Under the pieces are notes generated by a model that was given only the letters and a program-made list of their open reading frames with translations, did no database searches and was not told the DNA's origin. From NCBI GenBank assembly GCA_014729955.1, contig WJJA01000481.1:1-11568 (forward strand): 11,568 nt of DNA. The letters are read 5' to 3'. Both the position numbers and the translations under genes were made by a program. Of this stretch, positions 1 through 7,555 are shown piece after piece (position 1 is the stretch's first letter; each line of letters begins with the position of its first letter). The DNA comes from a bacterium. Lineage in GTDB: Bacteria > Electryoneota > Electryoneia > Electryoneales > Electryoneaceae.

Positions 1-372
1 CGCCGGGATCGCTTTGTCGTACATACCGGCATCGGCGAGCGCGGTACCGCGGTTGTAGGCCGCTTTCGCACGCAACTCTTCACGTGCTTCCTCGCCCAGG
101 TTTTTCAGCAGCGAATCGGCAAGGAGGGCGTCCCCCTGCTGACCCCGCCGTGCATAGACTCCGGCAATGTTATAGGGAATCTCCGCGCGAAGCGAGTCAC
201 GAGTCGATTTCGCCTCAATGTACCGTGTGAGGGCTTCGTTCAACTCGCCTTTGTCCAGCTTCTGGTTGCCCTCTTTCACCAGTTCATGGGCGCTCTGGGA
301 GAAGGCCGGTATGGCTGTTGAAACCATAGCGATCAAACTGATAAGATAGAGAAGCAGCCGAACGGATTTCAT
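1..372 (-). CDS. batC: TPR protein, BatC-like (3' part beyond window)
   Basis: Partial: 124 codons are visible and the frame is open to the window edge. The ATG at 372 overlaps the batB stop by four bases (ATGA). An AAGGAG lies 9 bases upstream of it. Residues 1-24 form a signal peptide or membrane anchor (MKSVRLLLYLISLIAMVSTA), so the rest is probably periplasmic. From about residue 28 the sequence is helical with TPR spacing. One unit starts near HELVKEGNQKLDKGELNEAL, another near IPYNIAGVYARRGQQGDALL, and a third near AAYNRGTALADAGMYDKAIP. In Bat operons a TPR protein follows the two vWA genes and is thought to act as a protein-interaction scaffold for them. The call rests on position plus the TPR pattern. 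It could equally be named BatE-like, because the C-terminal part that would decide is missing. TPR identity is fairly certain; the exact Bat letter is inference. Confidence 0.82.
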   Translation of the reverse strand, partial: MKSVRLLLYLISLIAMVSTAIPAFSQSAHELVKEGNQKLDKGELNEALTRYIEAKSTRDSLRAEIPYNIAGVYARRGQQGDALLADSLLKNLGEEAREELRAKAAYNRGTALADAGMYDKAIPA

Positions 373-1391
373 GACTGTCGTCTCCTTCCTGCAGGCAGCC
401 CGGCTTCCATCGCCAGCAGCAGCAGGGCGGCGCCGAGCAGCGGCTGGAATCGGTCTTCGAAGCCCGTGATGCGTCGTGTTTCCAACTCATCACGATCCAT
501 CCCGAACAAGGTACGATAGATGGATCGAAACTCTTGTCCCCCCTGCGAGGCGCGGTAATACGATCCGCCTGTGGTAGTCGCGATGTCGCGCAGCAGATCT
601 TCGTTGAGACGGCTGGTCACGGGCCGGTCGTTTTCATCGGTCAGCCAGCCGACCTGTTGGCCGCTCGCATCGAGCTTCGGGATCGGATCGCCTTTGGCTT
701 GTGCCATACCTACGGTAAAGATCGTCACCCCCTGTTCGGCCGCACGACGTGCGGCCGACAGGGCATCGCCCTCATGGTCCTCACCGTCGGAAATCAGCAC
801 CATCGCACGGTTACGTGCTGTGGATTCGTCTTCGGGTTTCGAGAAGGACTGCAACGCCGTCTCGATCGCTTCACCGATCGCGGTGCCCTGGTTCGGGATC
901 AGATCGGTGTCCAGGAGGTTGATGAACATACCGGCGGCGGCATAATCAAGTGTGAGCGGCATCAGCGGATAAGCGGTACCGGCGAAGGGGACGATCCCGA
1001 CACGATCCCCTTTCAAGCCTTCCAGGAATCGGATCAGTTCGTAGCGTGTTTTCGCAAGCCGCGTGGGGCGTATGTCCTGCACGTCCATCGATCGGCTGAC
1101 ATCGACGAGGAGATAGATGTCGATGCCTTCGCGTGTAACCTCCTCCCAGCGTGTTCCAATACGCGGATTGGCCAGGCCGACAGCGAGCAGGGCGAGTGCG
1201 GTGATGAACAGGACACGTTTCATCCGCCTCAGCAGCGGAGACCGTCCCGGCGCGAGACGATCCCACAGGCCGGCGTCGGCGAAACGTTGCCGGGCACGCT
1301 TCATGGCACCGCGATGTCGCCATTCCGCGAGGAGCAGCAGCAGCGGCAGGAGAAGCAGTAAAAAGTAGAGTGGTTCTCCCCATCGGATCAT
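369..1391 (-). CDS. batB: vWA-domain membrane protein BatB
   Basis: 340 residues, the usual size for BatA/BatB. Membrane segments lie near residues 7-22 and 58-75, and a C-terminal one near 315-332. The von Willebrand A domain sits between them, facing the periplasm. The metal-ion-dependent adhesion site is complete: DVSRS at 97-101 (D97, S99, S101), T170 in QGTAIGEAI, and D202 in LISDGED. The domain should therefore bind a divalent metal and a partner protein. The start ATG overlaps the stop of the propeller gene by four bases, with a GGAGG 11 bases upstream. The stop overlaps the TPR gene in the same way. In Bat operons BatA and BatB are paired vWA proteins thought to form a complex; the molecular substrate is not known. 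BatB rather than BatA is chosen from gene order (second vWA gene). Confidence 0.9.
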   Translation of the reverse strand: MIRWGEPLYFLLLLLPLLLLLAEWRHRGAMKRARQRFADAGLWDRLAPGRSPLLRRMKRVLFITALALLAVGLANPRIGTRWEEVTREGIDIYLLVDVSRSMDVQDIRPTRLAKTRYELIRFLEGLKGDRVGIVPFAGTAYPLMPLTLDYAAAGMFINLLDTDLIPNQGTAIGEAIETALQSFSKPEDESTARNRAMVLISDGEDHEGDALSAARRAAEQGVTIFTVGMAQAKGDPIPKLDASGQQVGWLTDENDRPVTSRLNEDLLRDIATTTGGSYYRASQGGQEFRSIYRTLFGMDRDELETRRITGFEDRFQPLLGAALLLLAMEAGLPAGRRRQS

Positions 1392-2530
1392 CGTCCGAGC
1401 GGCCTCCGTTGTTGCGTTTCTTCCGGCTCAATACCAGGCGGCCTCTCTTGCATGAGCATCCCGGGCCGCAGTTCCCCTTCGATCTCCCGCACCATATCGG
1501 AAGGAGGCTCATCGCCCTGCATGCGGTAGTCTTCCTCCCTTTCACGCAAGTAAATGTGTCCCGCCCCGCTGACAAGGATGATGCGGATCGGTGTGATTTC
1601 CATGTCGTAATAGGAGGTCTCTCCCGCCCCGATCAACGGATCCCAGGATTTGCCTCCGTCCAGGCTGCGAAACAGCGTGGGCCCTTCTCCGGTTCGTTCC
1701 GCTGCAAGGTAACCGACATCGGGGTGTGAAAATCCCATTTCCAGCAAACGGTTTGTTGAAACGGGTTCACGTTCGGTCCAGCTGCGTCCTCCGTCCAGGG
1801 TGTGCAGCATGAGCCCGCATGATCCCACCGCCCATCCCTCTCTTGCGGTCTTGAAGCAGACATGCTCAATCGTACCGCACTTACCTCTGGTTCCCCGCCA
1901 CATCACTTGCGGTGCTGAACCGTCCTGCGGGATCATCAGCAGCAGGTCGCGTCCGCCCGCCCACAGGTTTCCTGAGCTGTCCTCCGCCAGGTCATGCACC
2001 GAAAAACCGGGCAGGGTTTCGTCAACCTCATTCCAGGCTTCGAGCGAATCGACATAGATTTCAAGCACCGGTTTACGCCGGCTGAAACTACGAGTTGTGC
2101 CGGCTGCGATGAGGAACTCGTTTTTGTAAGAAAGCAGATCGTAATAATGATAGGTCCGTGACGGTGTGGGCACCTTCTGCCAGGACAGCCCGCCTGTTTC
2201 CGTCCGGAACAGTTTCCCCCGCGGTCCGGCAATCCAGCCGAGGTAATTGGTTCGAAACAGCATTGCACCGAAACCAACCGAATCGGCTCGCCCGACGAGG
2301 TACCAGGTTTCCCCTCCGTCTCGTGTATTGATCATCTGCCCGGTATGGCCGGCCAGTGCAAATCCCTCGGCCGCGTTGACAAAGCACACCTGGTGCAGCG
2401 GTGAACGCACCGGACTGTCGATCCGTGTCCAGCCGGTCAATTGTGCGAAGGCGACAACGGGCATAAGTGCAACCAGCACCGCCTGCCATACTGTCGGGAT
2501 TCCCGGCCATGTCCGGGTGAAAGCTCTCAC
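1388..2530 (-). CDS. YCF48/BNR-type beta-propeller protein, exported
   Basis: 380 residues. A signal peptide ends near residue 29 (ALMPVVAFA, then QLTGW). At least four propeller blades of the YCF48/BNR (Asp-box) kind are visible as G-W/F-A-x-G...DGG-x-S/T-W units: GFALAGHTGQMINTRDGGETW, GWIAGPRGKLFRTETGGLSW, GWAVGSCGLMLHTLDGGRSW and GYLAAERTG...LFRSLDGGKSW. The C-terminal 50 residues are charged and Pro/Glu/Arg-rich. Related propellers in photosynthetic organisms (Ycf48/HCF136) help assemble photosystem II; elsewhere the family is mostly uncharacterised. The GTG at 2530 is preferred because GGAGA lies 6 bases upstream. A GTG at 2536 would add two residues but abuts that site. The gene lies between batA and batB; its stop overlaps the batB start by four bases, so it is part of the operon. 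A role in assembling or tethering the vWA complex is inference. Confidence 0.85.
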   Translation of the reverse strand: MRAFTRTWPGIPTVWQAVLVALMPVVAFAQLTGWTRIDSPVRSPLHQVCFVNAAEGFALAGHTGQMINTRDGGETWYLVGRADSVGFGAMLFRTNYLGWIAGPRGKLFRTETGGLSWQKVPTPSRTYHYYDLLSYKNEFLIAAGTTRSFSRRKPVLEIYVDSLEAWNEVDETLPGFSVHDLAEDSSGNLWAGGRDLLLMIPQDGSAPQVMWRGTRGKCGTIEHVCFKTAREGWAVGSCGLMLHTLDGGRSWTEREPVSTNRLLEMGFSHPDVGYLAAERTGEGPTLFRSLDGGKSWDPLIGAGETSYYDMEITPIRIILVSGAGHIYLREREEDYRMQGDEPPSDMVREIEGELRPGMLMQERPPGIEPEETQQRRPLGR

Positions 2531-2542
2531 ACTCACTCTCCG

Positions 2543-3532
2543 CTACAAAGCCGGGTTGCGCAGTCGTGTCAGCACCAGCAAACGCTCAAGTACCAACAGA
2601 ATAAACGCGGCCAGCGCCCAGGGGTAGAACAGCTCACGGTAGCGCCTCAGGTGCTGTACATCAATTTCGGTCTTTTCCATCTCATCGATGCGCTTGTAGA
2701 TTTCTCGCAGGGCGTCAGTGCTTGTCGCACGGAAATACCGTCCACCGGTGCGTTGAGCGACTTCCTGCAGCAGTTCCTCATCGATTTCCACTTTGACCTT
2801 GTGGTAACGTATACCGAAGCGGGTCTGCACCGGCGCCCGTGCCATCCCGCGTGTCCCGACCCCGATGGTGTAAACTTTGATGCCGAGTTCACCCGCCGCG
2901 AGCGCCGCAGACAGGGGGTCAGGCTGATCGACGTTATTGACACCGTCCGTCAGCAGGATCAGGACTTTGCTTTCGGCATCTCCGGACCGGAGACGATTGG
3001 CGCCGGTGGCGATCGCCTTTCCGATGGCGGTGCCGTCCTTGACCGTGCCCGGTTCGACCTGGTCCATCAGGTTGGTGACCACGTTGTAGTCCAGCGTCAG
3101 CGGGCACCAGGTGAACGCTTCACCCGCGAACATGACCAGGCCGATCCGGTCCGAGGTACGCTCGCTGATAAACTCGTTTGCGACCTTTTTCGCGGCTTCG
3201 AGACGGTTTTTCGGCTGCAGATCTTCCGCCAGCATGCTGGTGGAGATGTCCAGCGCGATCACCATGTCGATGCCCTCGGTCTTGATCTTTTCCTCTTCAA
3301 ACACCGCGCGGGGTCTCGCCAGGGCAACGACAAGCAGGGCAACCGCGAGCAGGCGCAACACGATGGGCAGATGACGCAGCCACCGTTTCCAGCGCGGGGC
3401 CAGCCGGCTGAAAGCAGAAGCCGAGGGAAAGGTAACAGTCGGCCGGGGACGTCGTTCGTGGAGGATGTAGACGACAAGCAGGATCGGCACAAGCAGGCCG
3501 ACGAGCAGCAGCCACGGGCTTCCCCAGATCAT
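2543..3532 (-). CDS. batA: vWA-domain membrane protein BatA
   Basis: 329 residues with the BatA layout: membrane segments near 6-26 and 55-72, a vWA domain from about 85 to 270, and a last membrane segment near 300-320. The metal site is intact: DISTS at 95-99, T168 in DGTAIGKAI, and D196 in LLTDGVNN. The MLAEDLQPKNRLEAAK stretch after the DxSxS motif is typical of BatA. The ATG overlaps the stop of the BatD-like gene by four bases and has GGAGG 7 bases upstream. BatA should sit in the cytoplasmic membrane with its vWA domain outside and pair with BatB. By family precedent it would be acted on by the MoxR ATPase. Its physiological role is uncertain: aerotolerance was proposed in Bacteroides, and later work in other phyla has not always supported it. 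Confidence 0.92.
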   Translation of the reverse strand: MIWGSPWLLLVGLLVPILLVVYILHERRPRPTVTFPSASAFSRLAPRWKRWLRHLPIVLRLLAVALLVVALARPRAVFEEEKIKTEGIDMVIALDISTSMLAEDLQPKNRLEAAKKVANEFISERTSDRIGLVMFAGEAFTWCPLTLDYNVVTNLMDQVEPGTVKDGTAIGKAIATGANRLRSGDAESKVLILLTDGVNNVDQPDPLSAALAAGELGIKVYTIGVGTRGMARAPVQTRFGIRYHKVKVEIDEELLQEVAQRTGGRYFRATSTDALREIYKRIDEMEKTEIDVQHLRRYRELFYPWALAAFILLVLERLLVLTRLRNPAL

Positions 3533-4932
3533 CGCCGCTCCTCCCGTGTCTCGCCGGTCTCAGTGTCGCCGCCTTCCTCCGATCCACGCTCTTCCTTTTC
3601 CTGAGTACTGCCGGCTTCCTCATCTCGTGCAGGGCGGGCGTCCCTGCCCGCCGAGGTGGACGATACACCCGGTTTCACCGACGGCATCCCCGGCTCCGTC
3701 GGCGGAAGATAACTGCGGTCATCCACACGATTGTGAGCGGTGGCATTCGTCTGCCCGCCATCGACCTCTGCCGTCTGGACCTCTACTCGCGTGTCCATCG
3801 CCGCGGTGTCGGACCTCTGTGCCTTCGGCATCCGCTCCTGTTTCTCTTCGTCCCCTGCTATCTCGGTACTCGCCTCGACGTCCGTCGCTTCGGGCTCTTC
3901 CTCCACACCGCGCGCCGCCGGGACATCGCGGTAGGCTTCCACGAGAGACTTGGTTTGGACAAAGAGGTCGTCCGCGTCGGACGGACCAAGTGTCATCTTT
4001 GCGAACTTGATCGCGTCGGCCCGGCGCAGCAGATCGAGCAAGTCGTCCCGTTGAATCACGGCACGGCCCTTGTCCAGCCACAGATCGACTTCGTAGGTGG
4101 TCATTTCCAGTACCGGATCATGGTGGGCGCGTTCGAGCAGCCGCTTCACCACCTCGGTCAGCGCGCCGACATAGCCTTTAACATCCCCGCGATCGTAGGG
4201 ATTGTCACGCTGCAGCGCGTCGAGCGCGGCGATCGCCTCCTCGTAGGGCGGGATCGCGGGCTCATCGTCCTCGCCGGACTCACGCTTCCGCCGTCGTTTC
4301 TTCCACTCGGTCCACCACCAGTACAGCAGCGCGAGCAGCGCCGCGCCGAGGATGTACGGCCACGACCAGCGCAGCACGTCCATGAAGGTCACCGGCAGCG
4401 ATTCCTGCGGTTTCAGCGGGGCCATGGTGGTGTCGGTGGACGCTTCGAGCACGCTGACAATACGCAGACTGTCCGCCTTCACGGTTTCCAGCCCGGACGG
4501 GCCGGACAACTCCAGATCGCCGGTGGAGACCATGCCGGTGTCGTACGCGGCAAGGCTGTAGACGACCGTCGGTCCGCCGAAGCGGCCGGATTTCTTTTCA
4601 CTGAGCGTATCTGTGCCGAGGACGTAGAAATCGCCGAACTGTTCGGTGACCGGCGGCCAGACGATATCGGCTTCATTCGCACCGGGTACCGTGAGACGCC
4701 ACTGCACGACATCGCCGATGCGGGCGCTGTCGGCGGACAGGTCTGTGACCACTTCGCCCCGTGCCGCCCAGGCCAACAGCAGCAGCAGCGCGATGCTGAC
4801 AAATCGAACAATCGTGCAGACACTGAAGCCGGCAGGTGTACCGGGGCAGGAGCCATCCGCGCAGTCGGGCGAGCGGTTGGTCAGGCTTCGGAATCGTACC
4901 CGCTCTTTCCTGAGAAACCCTTTCACGCTCAC
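3529..4932 (-). CDS. BatD-like single-pass membrane protein with acidic tail
   Basis: 467 residues. The GTG start at 4932 is supported by GGGAGG 7 bases upstream and a GTGA overlap with the DUF58 stop. Layout: a hydrophilic N-terminus of about 40 residues, a hydrophobic signal/anchor near 41-57, a beta-rich extracytoplasmic region at 60-165 (ADSARIGDVVQWRLTVPG is BatD-like), and a membrane segment near 187-209 (WPYILGAALLALLYWWW). A basic stretch (KKRRRKR) follows, which places the remainder inside the cell. Then comes a helical domain at 228-335 (YEEAIAALDAL...VVKRLLERAHHDPVLEMTTYEVDLWL). The tail from 338 to 467 is rich in Glu, Asp, Thr and Ser and probably disordered. Bat operons often carry such a short BatD-related gene between DUF58 and batA. 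Family membership is fairly sure, function is not. The tail encodes a perfect palindrome, listed separately. A DUF4381-type name is possible. Confidence 0.75.
   Translation of the reverse strand: MSVKGFLRKERVRFRSLTNRSPDCADGSCPGTPAGFSVCTIVRFVSIALLLLLAWAARGEVVTDLSADSARIGDVVQWRLTVPGANEADIVWPPVTEQFGDFYVLGTDTLSEKKSGRFGGPTVVYSLAAYDTGMVSTGDLELSGPSGLETVKADSLRIVSVLEASTDTTMAPLKPQESLPVTFMDVLRWSWPYILGAALLALLYWWWTEWKKRRRKRESGEDDEPAIPPYEEAIAALDALQRDNPYDRGDVKGYVGALTEVVKRLLERAHHDPVLEMTTYEVDLWLDKGRAVIQRDDLLDLLRRADAIKFAKMTLGPSDADDLFVQTKSLVEAYRDVPAARGVEEEPEATDVEASTEIAGDEEKQERMPKAQRSDTAAMDTRVEVQTAEVDGGQTNATAHNRVDDRSYLPPTEPGMPSVKPGVSSTSAGRDARPARDEEAGSTQEKEERGSEEGGDTETGETREERR
3633..3652. repeat. Perfect 7-bp palindrome inside the BatD-like tail
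   Basis: GGCGGGC at 3633-3639 and GCCCGCC at 3646-3652 are perfect reverse complements around a 6-base loop. The palindrome lies in frame in the part of the BatD-like gene that encodes the disordered tail (reading AGRDARPAR). Short GC-rich palindromes like this resemble dispersed elements found in several bacterial phyla. Whether it is dispersed in this genome cannot be seen from one window. Confidence 0.5.
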
Positions 4933-5816
4933 CGTCTCGCCTCCCGTGCCTTGAAGAAACGCTGCAGCGGGCGCAGGTAGGGCTGTTCCGGTTCGCCCAG
5001 GTCGATTTCGACACGGTCGATGTTGCTGCGTGCGCAGAAGCGTGCGACCTCTTCACGCTGCTGCTCTCGTGCCTGGAAGTAGCGTCGTCTGAACCCTTTG
5101 TCCGCCAGGTCCAGCCAGACCACGTCCCCGGTTTCAGGATCCTCCGCGGGCAGCAGACCGCCGGGGGGCAACAGACGTTCGCGTGGATCGACCAGGTGCA
5201 GTGCGATCAGGTCATGCTTGCGCGCGACAATCCGCGCGGCATCCTGCCACGGACCGGGCTGCTGGAAGTCGGACACGAGGAACACGGTCGCACGTTTGCG
5301 TGTGGTATGCAACAGGTAGTTCAGCGCTTCGGAGAGGTCGGTGCCGCGGCTTTCCGGCTTGAACGCCAGCAAGTCGCGGATCATGCGGAGGGCATGGGAC
5401 GTCCCCTTCTTCGCGGGGATGTAGGTCTCCACCTTGTCGCTGAATAGGATCAGGCCGACCTTGTCCTGGTTGCGCAGCGCGGAAAACGCCAGCACGGCGG
5501 CGAGTTCGGCGGCCAGTTCACGTTTCAGCATTGCCACCGACCCGAAATCGCCTGAGGCGGACACATCCACCAGCAGCATCACCAGCAGCTCGCGCTCTTC
5601 CTCGAACAACTTGATGTAAGGCTTGCCTTCGCGTGCGGAGACATTCCAGTCGATGGCACGGACATCATCGCCGGGGACATACTCCCGCACCTCGCTGAAT
5701 TCGATCCCGCGGCCGCGAAACGCGCTGGAATACTCGCCGCTGAACATCTCGGAGACGATGCCGCGGGTGCGGATTTCGATCCGCCTCACCTTGCGCATCA
5801 GCTCGCGAGTCGTCAT
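4929..5816 (-). CDS. DUF58 family protein of the MoxR/Bat operon
   Basis: 295 residues, a full-length compact DUF58 protein without membrane segments. The family signature is clear at residues 34-62: RGRGIEFSEVREYVPGDD followed by VRAIDWNVSAR. Behind it is a vWA-like fold with a DVSAS motif at 84-88, a later TDLSEAL and an LVSDFQ strand, so a metal-binding site is plausible. The start ATG overlaps the moxR stop by four bases and has GAGG 4 bases upstream; the stop overlaps the BatD-like GTG. DUF58 genes almost always sit next to moxR. They are thought to connect the ATPase with its vWA clients at the membrane, but the biochemical role is unknown. Identity is secure from the motif and the neighbourhood. 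Confidence 0.93.
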   Translation of the reverse strand: MTTRELMRKVRRIEIRTRGIVSEMFSGEYSSAFRGRGIEFSEVREYVPGDDVRAIDWNVSAREGKPYIKLFEEERELLVMLLVDVSASGDFGSVAMLKRELAAELAAVLAFSALRNQDKVGLILFSDKVETYIPAKKGTSHALRMIRDLLAFKPESRGTDLSEALNYLLHTTRKRATVFLVSDFQQPGPWQDAARIVARKHDLIALHLVDPRERLLPPGGLLPAEDPETGDVVWLDLADKGFRRRYFQAREQQREEVARFCARSNIDRVEIDLGEPEQPYLRPLQRFFKAREARR

Positions 5817-6826
5817 GGCACCTCGATGCCGTGCAGCACGGCCCTTACCAGGTCGTCTGAGGTCAATTCTTCCGCCTCGGCCTCGAAGCTCGGCAGGATA
5901 CGGTGGCGCAGAACATCATGGCCGACCGCGCGGATATCCTCGGGGATCACGTACGCACGCCCCTGCAGAAATGCCCACGCTCGCGCCGCACGCGCGAGGT
6001 AGAGCGTCGCACGCGGGCTGGCGCCGTAGGAGATCATCGGCCGAAGCGGGGTTTCCGTGCCGTTCACCGCGATTTTCAGCTTGTAGCTTTCCGGGTCGCG
6101 TGTCGCAAACACAATGTCGAGGATATAATTCTCGATCTTCTCGTCCAGGTAGATTCGCTTTACCACGTCGCGCGCCTCGATGATGAGCGACGGCTCCAGC
6201 ACGGCATTGATCTGTTCGGCGGAATCGGTGCTGTGAATGCGCAGGATGCGTCGCTCTTCGTCACGGTTCGGATAGCCGACTTTGAGCTTGAGCATGAATC
6301 GGTCCACTTGCGCTTCCGGCAGCGGGTAGGTGCCGGCCTGCTCGATCGGGTTCTGAGTGGCCAGTACGAGGAACGGGTCGGGGAGCGGGTAGGTCTCGTC
6401 TCCGAGGGTTACCTGGCGCTCCTGCATGGATTCCAGCAGTGCCGACTGCACCTTGGCGGGCGCACGGTTGATCTCATCGGCGAGGATAAAGTTCGCGAAC
6501 ACCGGCCCCTTTTTGGTTTCAAAGGTGCCCTTGGACTGGTTGTAGATCAGGGTGCCCACCAGGTCGGCGGGCAAGAGGTCGGGTGTGAACTGGATGCGGT
6601 GAAACGAGACATTGACCGCATCGGCGAGGCTGCGAATCGCGAGGGTTTTCGCCAGGCCGGGCACGCCTTCCAGCAGCACATGGCCGTCCGCCAGCAGGCC
6701 GACAAGCAACCTTTCGACCATGTAACGCTGCCCCACCAGCACCTTGCCGATCTCTTCGGTGAGCGCGCGCAACGGCCCGCTCGCACGGTTGACCTGTTCC
6801 GTGACAGCTTGCAGATCCTGGTTCAT
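5813..6826 (-). CDS. moxR: MoxR-family AAA+ ATPase
   Basis: 337 residues from the ATG at 6826. The Walker A motif is GVPGLAKT (54-61), the form usual in MoxR. Walker B is FILADEIN (113-120), sensor 1 is LATQNP (155-160), and DRFMLK (175-180) holds the likely arginine finger. The C-terminal lid contains GASPRATLYLARAARAWA. MoxR ATPases form hexameric rings and act as chaperones that activate or insert metal ions into vWA proteins. Here the clients would be BatA and BatB, made from the same transcript. An ATG at 6877 would add 17 residues, but it has no ribosome binding site and that extension does not look like MoxR. At 6826 a G-run lies just upstream and MNQDLQAVTEQV fits a normal MoxR start. 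It is the first gene of the operon. Confidence 0.94.
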   Translation of the reverse strand: MNQDLQAVTEQVNRASGPLRALTEEIGKVLVGQRYMVERLLVGLLADGHVLLEGVPGLAKTLAIRSLADAVNVSFHRIQFTPDLLPADLVGTLIYNQSKGTFETKKGPVFANFILADEINRAPAKVQSALLESMQERQVTLGDETYPLPDPFLVLATQNPIEQAGTYPLPEAQVDRFMLKLKVGYPNRDEERRILRIHSTDSAEQINAVLEPSLIIEARDVVKRIYLDEKIENYILDIVFATRDPESYKLKIAVNGTETPLRPMISYGASPRATLYLARAARAWAFLQGRAYVIPEDIRAVGHDVLRHRILPSFEAEAEELTSDDLVRAVLHGIEVP

Positions 6827-7498
6827 GATCCCCCGTCGGGTTGGTGTTGTTCCACGGCTCCGTACAGACATGTTCATCGCTTGCTACTCACACGCCGGAA
6901 GATAGGTTCCCGGGCGGGGTTCCGCACCGGGGCGCCGGCGATTCGGTCTTTTCGGAGAGTTGGATTCGGTCCAACAGGATCTTCCTGGTGAGGATGGAAA
7001 GTCCAACCTGTCAGCCCGCCCTGCCCTTTTTGTGGATGGTTGAGCGATCCTATTCCCGGACTGACGTCCGGGTTATGCATACGGCACCTCCTGCGAGACT
7101 GAGGAGGAGACCTGCTCCCCTCGATACATGGATCATCCGTCGAACAGCCTGCGCGGCGTTAACGACTGCGCCTGAAGTGCACAAGCACGGGCTGCACCTG
7201 CTACCTCCCCGGAGTCAGCGACACCGGGCTACACTCACGCAGAGCCGGGTTAGTCCGAATATTGCACGAGTTCAAACTGTGCCAGATGTGAGGCGCGATG
7301 GATGAAGCTGTATGGCAATACCGCGAATCCTTCGGAACAAAGCAGATGACACAGTTGGGACCGCCCGAAGGGGAATGAAAAAATGAGTTAGGCCTGGACA
7401 CAATCTGTGCCGGAGAAAAACGGCATGTCGTGATGTTATCTTATTGTTAATATAGTTCTTAGAATAGAATGTTCTCTCCATTCATGAAATATCCGGGC
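6827..7498. other. Intergenic region upstream of moxR, no convincing gene
   Basis: About 670 bases between the moxR start and the terminator of the next minus-strand gene. Open frames here lack ribosome binding sites and protein-like composition. It must contain the bat operon promoter, but no good minus-strand -35/-10 pair stands out. Visible structures are an inverted repeat GTTGGA/TCCAAC at 6959-6975, another (CAGGA/TCCTG) at 6975-6987, and a REP-like palindrome at 7055-7072. The segment near 7430-7490 is AT-rich (TTATTGTTAATATAG) and could hold a promoter or simply be degenerate sequence. Confidence 0.6.
7055..7072. repeat. REP-like palindrome
   Basis: CCCGGAC (7055-7061) and GTCCGGG (7066-7072) form a perfect 7-bp stem with a TGAC loop, followed by TTATGCATA. 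The form, a GC stem around CTGACG followed by a TTATGCAT-like flank, resembles interspersed palindromic elements in intergenic regions of several bacterial phyla. There is no U-tract on either strand, so it is not a normal terminator. It lies about 230 bases upstream of moxR and could be part of a transcribed leader. The dispersed-repeat call is inference. Confidence 0.45.
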
Positions 7499-7526
7499 TA
7501 GAAAACCCGGCAAAGGATGCCGGGTT
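7499..7526 (-). terminator. Rho-independent terminator of the 7556-8173 gene
   Basis: Read on the minus strand: stem AACCCGGC, loop ATCCTTT, stem GCCGGGTT, followed by TTCTAG. The 8-bp perfect stem begins about 30 bases after the stop codon at 7556. The T-run is short (four T across the stem end), so termination may be moderate. A second CCGGG at 7493-7497 could form a competing stem with CCCGG at 7506-7510. Confidence 0.65.
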
Positions 7527-7555
7527 CAGTGTTTGAACAGATCAAGCAGGCAGGG

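Noticed and set aside
2441..3604. Long plus-strand open frame (387 codons) antisense to batA
   Set aside because: Shadow of the vWA gene; composition rich in His, Arg and Gln typical of antisense frames.
3733..4980. Long plus-strand open frame (415 codons) antisense to the BatD-like gene
   Set aside because: It mirrors a GC-rich coding region, has no ribosome binding site or recognisable domain, and the minus-strand frame has clear family motifs.
6827..6877. Longer moxR start at the ATG at 6877
   Set aside because: No ribosome binding site upstream, and the added residues (SVRSRGTTPTRRG) do not resemble a MoxR N-terminus.
5903..6991. Plus-strand open frame (362 codons) antisense to moxR
   Set aside because: Shadow of moxR, whose Walker motifs are intact on the other strand.
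6841..7305. Plus-strand open frame of 154 codons upstream of moxR
   Set aside because: Arg/Pro/His-rich without domain or ribosome binding site; overlaps the region needed for the moxR promoter and leader.
7298..7378. Mini-frame of 26 residues (MDEAVWQYRESFGTKQMTQL...) with GTGAGG just upstream
   Set aside because: Composition is protein-like and it could be a small gene or remnant, but it is too short, isolated and unmatched to support as a feature. A hit to a longer protein's C-terminus would revive it.
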